A DNA stretch of 64,000 nt from Coprinus comatus (lineage: Eukaryota > Basidiomycota > Agaricomycetes > Agaricales > Agaricaceae): the NCBI GenBank assembly GCA_034638255.1, contig JAWPGT010000087.1, positions 1-64,000 on the forward strand, read 5' to 3'. Positions 56,064 to 64,000 of the stretch are shown here, in pieces. Position 1 is the stretch's first letter; every line of letters begins with the position of its first letter. The notes beneath the pieces were generated by a model that was not told where the DNA came from, made no database searches, and saw only the letters and a list, made by a program, of their open reading frames with translations. Made by a program: the position numbers and the translations under genes.

Positions 56064-59000
56064 ATGGACCATTCCAGGGTTGTTCATGTCTACAGCCCTT
56101 TAGATCCTTTCTCTTTCTCCCGACCTAGTCGCCCTAGGCATGATTCCGTTTCCAATGTCGATGAAATTAACCCAGTACCATTATGGAATCGCCAAACATT
56201 GGAAGCAATGAAATCTATGCCTGATTTTAGATCTTCTACCGGCCTTCATGGTACTAGGCATAGTCAATCGGCCAACAGGAGTCATTCTCTTGATCCTGGG
56301 GCTCATTCAGTAGCCCACGATCATACCTATCAAGGCGCTCCACTGACCACACCTTCCCATACCCCGGCACCCGACCCTACTTCGGAAAGAACTACGAATG
56401 CAAATACGGATCATAATCATGAAGAAACTGTGAACTCAAATGCTAACGCAAATGTTTCACAGTTGTCGACTCGGAAACCAAATGGCGCTAGTAGATCATA
56501 TTCAAACGGACCTGATTTTCCTTTGAATCCAGACATCCAAATCCGACATCATGATCATTCGCATTCGCCAATTCTGTCTCATCCGAATACGTACTCGAAT
56601 ACGAATACAAATCCTCTTTCAACTCCTCGCCCTCAATCACCTCATCATACGCCCACGCTTCCTCTTCATGGCTACATGACGCATGTCCCGTTCTATTCAC
56701 CTTCACAATGTCCTTATTTGTCTAGGCCTAGACAACATTCTGTTAATTCAGAAATCATACCAACTCGAGAAAGATCTCCAGTAGTGACTCCTAGTAGTCC
56801 TGGACTTACTATCCGCCTTTCGCCTGCTTCGAAGACGATAAAGATGAAGACCGATAACGTTAATGATGGTGATCAGTCGGCGGGGTTAGGAATTGAAGCT
56901 GGAGCTGAAGCGAAAACCAATTCCAATACTTCAAGTACCACTTTAAATTCACAACTTCCTATCCATGAAAGAATGGTCACGTTCTTGATTTATATACTTC
57001 CAACACAGATTTATTTGCATTGTTTGTTGAGGTTGCCTTATATGTATTTTTCGAGGGTTACACAGATTTTTCAAGATGCGGATATGACGTTAGAAGAGAT
57101 TAAAGAGATGGTTTTGAGGCTTGAGTCGGAGGATAAACTTTTTAGGAATGATACTAGTGGATATCATGACCATCATCATGGTATTGATAGGAATGGGAAT
57201 GGTGGATGTGGATGTGAGAGTTGTTCTTATCAACGATTTTATTATGGATACTATGGACATGGGCATGGATATGGATATGGATATCATGGAGGGGGTAAGA
57301 AGGAACCAAAGTCGTATACTAAACTTAAGAACACTTGGGAAGATTTTATTGAGTGTTTGATGAAGGAATGGAAAACTTTAAATATTGTTTCGGCTTTGAT
57401 GATTTCGTGAGTTTTTCCTCGTTACCAACGCTTTCTAATTTTATTTACTGATTATTATACACCACAGGGGAATTTTAACAGTATTTCAAATCGAAGGAGC
57501 GGATGAAGATCCCATAACTCGTTATGCGGCATTTTGGTCTTCGATTTGTGCTTTGTTGAGTTTGTTGTATGGGTGTATATTTATCATCAGGTTTTCGAAT
57601 ATGAAGAAGCCCACTAAGGCACTTGAGTGGGCACTTGTAAGTTCTTTTTTTAACAAGAAAAAACTTCTTCGCCAACTAATTTATTTATCTGATGATAGGT
57701 TTCACAACAGGATACAAAGCCATTTTGGAATGTATGGGTTATGTTATCTATGCCCGTCGTCTGGTTGGCTTGGTACGTGTTTCTTTGAAACACCTTTGAA
57801 ATTCATGTTCAACAATTTTGTCACTGTACTACACATAGGTCAATCATCGCTTACATCTTATGCATCATGTCATTGATGTGGCGAGTCCGTCGAGATTCAG
57901 AAGGTTCATTGCTCAAGCAACATTTACCGCCGAACGTTGACTTTGGATTGAGAATATTTGTTAGCGGAACGTTTGGGTTAGGAGTGATCTATGCTTTTGG
58001 GATTATTTTTACGTTAAAGAATTATGGGACGGAGATGGATAAAGCTTGGAGAAGGAGGATTCAGGATTATGCTAATAAGATTTCGATGGAGTTACAACCG
58101 CAATCGCAGTCACAGGAAGATCAACTAAACCCACAGCGGCAAAGAATGGAACCAAGTCCTACTACCCCAGTGTCAGAACAGAGTAATCGGATACAGGAAC
58201 AGATGAACGAACAGAGACAGAGACAGAGACGAAGTCATGATTCTCGATTACCCAATACCAGTGATCATCGGAATCAAAATCAAGGACAAGCTGAACGAGA
58301 CCCTCAGTTCCAACTTTTGTCGTCACAAAGGCTACACCAAAGATGGGGTATGTTAACACACCACCACATACACCGCCAAAAACACTCCCAGATGCACGAT
58401 CAAGTACACCTGCATCACCATCACTGCATGCCTTGACTGAGGGTTGTCTTTCAGGCACGTTCTCGAGAAGAAGGTATGAAGAGAATGTTATTGGCGGCCT
58501 AGAACAATCAAGTTTATTTTATCCATATGATACACCTACATGGGCAACGGAGTCTCCGGCCTCGTTGTCAATGTCTTCGTTATCATGTTCCAGTTTTATA
58601 CACCACCAGGAGAAGATGAAGAAGTAGTAGAAGTAGACAGAGAAAAAGGGAGGGGGAAAAGCGACAATGATGATGATGATGACATTGACAGTCTTGCTTT
58701 AATTAGTTTGCCACCTTCATCATCAACTCCGAAAACAAAAATTAGGTCTATGACTACGATTGACAATGGAGATAGAGGATGGGATGGACAAGGGGTATCA
58801 TCCGGTTTGAGTATACATACTTATTCTGGATACTACTATACTGAATCGGGTGATTCTCCTGTTAAAGGTCGAAGAGGACATAAAAATGATGATTCGGGCC
58901 AGAATTCACCGATACTTCATCGAGTGACGGATCTATCGGCGTCTTTGGATGGACAAACTGTTATTGGGACTCCACCGGATACTATATCAAAAGCTTCTGG

Positions 59001-59127
59001 ATCGAATGAAACCAAAAATTCGCCGCGGTCAAACCTTACTCGGCAGGATTCAACGGGTTCAAATGAAAGTAGCAAAAGCTCGGGTTCAAAAAGAAGGAAA
59101 AGCTCTGGACAAGATGATACGAAATGA
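56064..59127 (+). CDS. Multi-pass membrane protein of unknown function
   Basis: Exons are 56,064-57,406, 57,468-57,636, 57,699-57,772 and 57,839 to about 58,347, in frame. The first 300 residues are hydrophilic, His/Asn/Ser/Pro-rich and disordered. Hydrophobic helices follow at about 304-335 (MVTFLIYILPTQIYLHCLL), 436-458, 462-488 (FWSSICALLSLLYGCIFII), 510-545 (VWVMLSMPVVWLAW and on) and 565-590 (GTFGLGVIYAFGIIFTL). Between helices 1 and 2 lies a Gly/Tyr/His-rich loop with GYGYGY repeats and a CGCESC motif. The C-terminal half after 58,348 is uncertain. An intron 58,348-58,454 leads to a frame ending at 58,627, while a coding-like acidic Ser-rich frame to 59,127 lies in another phase. I do not recognise a named family. 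Confidence 0.65.
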
Positions 59128-60082
59128 TCGAAACCTTAGTTCGATTGGGAGCATTACTGTTATATTTATGTTGGGTTTACTGGCAGAGATTTGTATGCAT
59201 ATACAAAATTTAATTGATTCGCTGGGAGTGTGTTGTGCACAAGCTAGCTGACTTACTTACAAGAATTAATAGATACACAGGATTTGGATGGGGCGCTGGT
59301 AGACACTTCTGGTGCAGCGTATGTACTAGTAAATCACCTCTGAGCCATTAAGATATCCTTGGAATCAAGCAACCGGCGGGTCTGGTTTATAAATGGAACG
59401 TCATGCATCATGCTGATAATATTTGTATCCTTTTAGCTTTTTTTAGGTCAGGCTTTCCCTTCCTACTGGTAGTACCAATTTAGCCAGGTCGACGATAATT
59501 ACAGCTACATCCCAGGATTACTATTAGGATTTGAGATATGCTGAATTGTATTCATTAACTATAATAGCCAAGCAGATTCAAGATAAATTATTGTGCGCCT
59601 TGCACTCCTAAAGTCCCGACGCACGTTGGATGTTCCATCTCAGTTCACTTGCGTGGGAGATTTTGAATTTCATCTTCTTTTCATGACATGACTTCATAAG
59701 CGTCATCGATTACCTATGCTTTCATCTAGCTTCCATCTAACCAACTCGTGGTATGTGCACCCCTTCATCCAGCCCGATTAGAGTAAATGAATGAGGTACG
59801 GTGGGTTCCATACGTAGTCGAAAATAAGTCGAAACTCTCAGAGTCAAATATACACAACATGCGATATACATGTCCGAATAGAAGGAAGTGTGTAACTCCT
59901 ATTACTGAATAAGTTAGTCTTGTTCTCTTCGGTAGCAATAATAAAACCACAAGAACTGTTTGTTACCCCAGCCACGACTCACCATCAGACTCTCCCTTTC
60001 ACGACTGCTACTCTCCTTCCATAATGTGATCTATTATAATAAACTGACTAATGATGTGTATAGATATAACTGTCACAGCTTT
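59128..60082. other. Intergenic region; no gene seen
   Basis: Short open frames on both strands (for example the minus strand at 59,765-59,950) show no domain or conserved partner. No repeats stand out. Confidence 0.3.
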
Positions 60083-60466
60083 GACAGGACAAGATTGGGT
60101 GTTCCTCCGACCTGGACCGACTTGTATCAAGATTTGGAGTAGTACCTTTTGTTTGGATGCCGGTTCTAGTAAGTATTATTCCTTATGGGCTTTGAAGTTT
60201 GGAAACATTTGGCGCTTGTTTGTGTACATAGAGCCTGCAAGTGGTGTTACTATGAAAATTTGGCAATGTTACGATGATATTACACTACTGATATTGCATC
60301 AGATTAGTGGATCAGAGTATGCCGTTTACGTTATTAATTGACCATTCACCATGCGGTTTTCACAAAAATACTAGATTTATGTTTGGACTTGACAGACGGG
60401 GACTCAACGAACGGTAATATGGTTCAGCTATGGGAATGTATTGATGGGAATAAGAATCAAGAATAG
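60083..60466 (+). pseudogene. Ricin-B-type lectin pseudogene (upstream copy)
   Basis: Pieces match the intact lectin downstream in order: STFCLDAGS ending at a GTAAGT donor (about 60,170), GVTMKIWQC near 60,250, then LCLDLTDGDSTNGN and VQLWECIDGNKNQ followed by TAG near 60,465. The last QxW motif is lost at the stop. Signal peptide and first exon are not recognisable. Frames between pieces are broken. Confidence 0.7.
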
Positions 60467-61074
60467 GTTCAGGTGGACCTCCGATGAACAGGGATAATCC
60501 CACTACACTTGACATATTGCGAGCGCAGACACTTCTATTATGTGAGGTCTAGAAGACTGGGCTAGAGCATACATATCCTATTCTTCGACGCTGAACCCCG
60601 CTGCTTCTTTTCTTTCTGAGTGGCAAAGTTTTGCGACAAGTTGTACTTTGTATGTGCATTTATTGCAAGGCTACGTCGGAAGATATGGAAGCTGCTGCCG
60701 AAGCTTTTTGATGATTATCTGAAGAGAAAAATAAGCGTGAAGGAAAACACCATATTCCATCTGTACATACGTCGTTTGTACGGACAATGATGCTAGCCTC
60801 GTACGTTCTATTTATACCAAACCGGAGATTGATGGCCGTGACATGTCTTCCTTGAGTGGCTTCTTGGTACGAAGGCGGTCATGTGTTGATATGCCCCCTT
60901 GATTTCACTCGGACTCTTTCCATACCTTCATGTTTATTACAAGAGATTCAGGGATCCAAAAAGGAGACCAGCTATAGTCCAAATGGTACATATAGAAGAG
61001 TCTACTATGCAACATCGTTAACCACAACTTCGCCTTGCACGATCATCCAGCGGTTCTTTCTACAATCTCTAAAT
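60467..61074. other. Spacer and upstream region of the intact lectin gene
   Basis: No gene is supported. The open frame starting at 60,856 simply runs into the lectin's first exon. A TATA-like word TATTTATA near 60,811 is about 260 nt before the lectin ATG. A CTTTCTACAATCTC pyrimidine patch precedes the start. Confidence 0.3.
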
Positions 61075-61712
61075 ATGCGATTCTCACTTATTACTACACT
61101 GGCATTCGTTGCCGTGGCTATGGGGCAGGGTGTCCCCAATGTGCTTCATCCTAACACGGCGACTAATAAATGTCTCGACGTTAGGGGTGATGTCAGAGCA
61201 AATGGAACCGCTGTTCAGATGTAAGCCTCTCATGAGAAGCTTTAGTCGTATGATACAACTTGCTCACTTTTGGCTGGACATACAGATTTGATTGCAATGG
61301 CTCTCCAGCACAGCTGTGGTTGCTTAACCTTGGGTCTACAACGGTCCAGTTGGCGAACTCCACTTTCTGTCTGGACGCAGGCAGTCGTAAGTCTAAATAT
61401 ACACATGTTCTATAACGGTATCTAATTGAGGGGCGAAAAATAAAAATAGCCCCCGTTTTAAGCGGCACACTCATGAAGATCTGGCAGTGCATTGTCGATC
61501 TTCCTGCCCAAAGTTGGTTTTTGACTACTGATGCTCGAATCGCTTTGGAGGGTCGAGGTGAGGCTATGCTTAACAAATATACAGTACTTGCACTGAGTTT
61601 TGATTTGACAGGTCTTTGCTTGGACTTGCCCTTAGGTGATACGACCAACACGAACCAGGTGCAAGTTTGGCAATGCACCGATGGGAATACTAATCAAATC
61701 TGGAGAAATTGA
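61075..61712 (+). CDS. Secreted ricin-B-type (beta-trefoil) lectin
   Basis: Four exons (61,075-61,220, 61,286-61,386, 61,450-61,557, 61,612-61,712) with introns of 65, 63 and 54 nt give 151 residues. Residues 1-18 are a signal peptide (MRFSLITTLAFVAVAMG). The rest is a single beta-trefoil domain. Its three QxW motifs at about 58-60 (QLW), 103-105 (QSW) and 147-149 (QIW) mark the three subdomains, each preceded by a Cys-Leu-Asp type strand (KCLDV, FCLDAG, LCLDLP). Proteins of this kind bind carbohydrate outside the cell. No enzymatic or toxin A-chain-like part is present. The start is chosen because it gives the signal peptide. The decayed copies on both sides show a local tandem family. Confidence 0.9.
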
Positions 61713-62334
61713 GTATGTTAGTTCCTCAATTGGGCTGTTAAATTACGAGCATGGAGTCAGAATCAAAGAGAAGATGTATAGGACATATGTAGTATTTGGT
61801 ATTTGAAGATTTCGAAAAACTACTTCTTTTGCATTGTGATAGAAAGGGTGGTGCCAGTGGTTACTCGTAAGATTCGCGCGGCCATGAAATCCCTTGTTAG
61901 GGTGGTAACACAGATTATATAGACTTCACAGGATAGTTTACGTTCCGAAACGCGCATAAATTAAGTGTTGTGCGAAGTTCTCATTATCATGACCGTGAGC
62001 AGATACCTCATGGGCATCGATATATAGTTACAAATTGAATGACGAAATCTGATGTTCTCCCAATCCCAATCCCTCACGAGAAACCATGTGTTGGATTTAG
62101 TCCTTGACTACAAATACATACTCCATATTTGGGATAGAGAATGCCTAAAGAGACACTAACCAAAGCTGAAAGCACAAATAGATCAAGAGCTCCGCACATT
62201 AGAACCCGAAACCCTCACATTGATCTTCAAGGAACGATTCGCATAGTATTAGAAGATACCAGTAGCAATAAAGCAATTTTTGTTCCTCGCCGCTCTCTCT
62301 CAGCGCTTCTTCCGCCATTAGCCAAACCGCACTC
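61713..62334. other. Spacer between lectin copies; no gene seen
   Basis: AT-rich sequence with one short open frame (62,141-62,344) whose translation is basic and unlike any lectin segment. Its end runs into the next lectin relic. Confidence 0.3.
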
Positions 62335-63002
62335 CACCGAATGACGCGACAAACAAATGTGTAGAGGTTTGGGGGAACGTACTAGCAAATAATACTGTCG
62401 CTCAGATGCAAGCCTTGTTATCCCGGAACTAAAATAAAATATGTCTGACACTATACTACGTTAGCTTTGACGTTAATGGACCACTACACAACAATGGTTC
62501 ATCACCCTCGGAAGAACTGAAATACAAAACGCTGGTGGTTTCTTCTGTCTCGACGCTGGATTTCGGAGGTCAGATACTTTCAATTGATAAGCACAATATG
62601 TGATTCTTTAATGTTTAGCGCCGTATAAAATGGTACCTTGTACAAAATTGGGAATGTTTACCTGGATTTCTCATTAGCAACAACAGTGGTTTTTCATTAC
62701 TGACTCTTGTATTGCTTTGCAAGACTCTCGTATTGCTTTGTTACTTATAATAGAGAAACCGACTTTTACTAGGCTTTTAAGGTCGAACGGTCTTCAACTT
62801 CGATAACAAATCTCTGACACGCAGCATCTGATTATGATAGGGAAGAAACCAACTCTTTTTACTAGTGTGCTTTTGTTTTTCATTTGACTTCATCTAATAC
62901 GAGCTATAGACTTCATACTTACTCGATAGTCTTATACCACTAACACAAACCAGTTACAACTCTGGAAATGCACTGATGGAAACGCTAATGAAATTTGAGG
63001 AG
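62335..63002 (+). pseudogene. Ricin-B-type lectin pseudogene (downstream copy)
   Basis: The first piece (about 62,340-62,405) matches the intact exon 1 end: a GACAAACAAATGTGTAGAGG region reading ATNKCVEV in a broken frame, ending CTCAGAT. There the donor GTAAGCC is GCAAGCC. Then come FDVNGP near 62,470, GGFFCLDAGF near 62,535-62,565, and LQLWKCTDGNANEI followed by TGA near 62,998 (the final QxW is lost). The gene is beyond repair by splicing. Confidence 0.7.
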
Positions 63003-64000
63003 AAGCTGATTCAAGATTGTTGGCTGTGTAGTGCCTAGTGGATGTTACATCGTTTATGACAAAGCAATGATCCGTTTATACCCGCCTAAGCCTTGATCCC
63101 CAGAAGAACTTTTATGTGCCAGTTTGACTGTCTCAAATTGACCCTCAAGTCAAGTCTAACCTATTTTAAACCACATTTGGTCAAGGCAGGAGAGCAGTAA
63201 GGTCTAAGGGGCTTGTACTGGAAGGTGTGAGAAAGTCGCTGATAGAATGCCACCCGTTTCTCTCCCATCCTTACTTCGTTGTTACGGAGGAGAAATATTC
63301 AGCGAGTAAAAGGGAAGATGGATTCCGCGCTTTGACCGCCCTGGTATGCTCCACAGTTACGTTATAGTATATATAGACAGAAGTGACTAAAGATAGAATT
63401 AGCATCACGATAGCTTTTTCTGTCAATGATTCATTAACTATTCATTAGCCATTGACTGTTTCTTTCCTTCCTGTGAGGTTCATTAATCAGATAAATATCT
63501 CTTTCTCAACATACACCCATCCATCTTATATCATTTCCCACTGGAGATTCAGTAACAGTATCCACTCTATATCGTTCTTTTCGGGCATATTGTCGCTTGT
63601 ATTCTTACGACAGTCCGCGGCGTAAACTGCGCGATGTGAGACATTTACATTGTCATAGTTTAAAAACAGCACTCATTGATACCTTGCGGATGAATATCGG
63701 AACTTCCCAATAGCCTTTGAAATTCTCATTTACTATGCATACGAAAGTCTGTATGTGCAGTGATATATCGGGTAACTTTGAATAAATAGTCCATTGGAAC
63801 CTTGTCTGTACCGACGACAAGAAACACTAGCTTAGACACGCCCGAGGATACACTGAACCCTTGTGTATTTCTGAGAACGTAGAAGTACAGGAACAAGAGT
63901 GTCTAATCTACTTTACTATTGTCTTATTCTTTATATATGTCCTTTGTTTACTATACTTTATTCATGTCGTCATCCTCGTCATCCTCGTCATACTAATTAT
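63003..64000. other. Window end; no gene seen
   Basis: No convincing coding frame, inverted repeat or RNA gene is visible. The last 30 bases contain a short CGTCATCCT microsatellite. Confidence 0.3.

Noticed and set aside
62141..62344. Short open frame between lectin copies
   Set aside because: Its end overlaps the lectin relic in a different phase and nothing in it resembles a known protein.

Overview
The window looks like nuclear DNA of a basidiomycete fungus, probably an agaricomycete. Introns are short (about 45-70 nt) with GTAAGT/GTGAGT donors. The window holds several DUF6535 membrane proteins (a family known to me mainly from agaricomycetes), a fungal-type calpain, an iron-responsive-type GATA factor and secreted ricin-B-fold lectin genes. 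I cannot name the species. I saw no rRNA, tRNA or CRISPR array.

Positions 1-47,500 are an accessory, duplicated landscape. One layout repeats in degraded forms: a DUF6535 gene, a conserved non-coding 'post-block', one or two 'U units' (about 1-1.5 kb of conserved leader plus a small cysteine-cluster gene, here family F), then a calpain gene or fragment. Cassette A runs from about 4.9 to 21 kb (DUF6535-A; F2, F3, F4, F6; calpain fragment). Cassette B runs from about 22.3 to 36.3 kb (DUF6535-B; F5, F7; calpain pseudogene). Cassette C runs from about 36.8 to 42.5 kb, and DUF6535-D (44.7-47.4 kb) stands alone. Most members are broken by nonsense changes, frameshifts, deletions or insertions. DUF6535-A and F4 keep the best frames. 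DUF6535-D is open except for one frame break near its start.

The duplicated blocks act as natural empty-site references, so several mobile elements can be bounded closely. These are a 183-bp MITE (5731-5913), a 2.6-kb inverted-repeat element (26544-29164) holding a dead Tc1/mariner-type transposon that holds a smaller MITE, a solo-LTR-like insertion inside DUF6535-C (38633-39207), a Helitron/Helentron-like insertion (41356-41748), and a 648-bp hAT-type MITE with 69-bp perfect inverted repeats and an 8-bp target duplication (50355-51002).

Positions 47.5-52.5 kb are gene-poor. Positions 52.8-59.1 kb hold two ordinary-looking genes. The first is a two-finger GATA factor with the cysteine-rich centre of the Urbs1/SRE/Fep1 iron-regulator family, with three candidate sites for its own family's recognition sequence. 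The second is a multi-pass membrane protein of unknown function. Positions 60-63 kb hold a small lectin cluster: one intact secreted three-QxW lectin gene between two decayed copies. The last kilobase shows nothing I can call.
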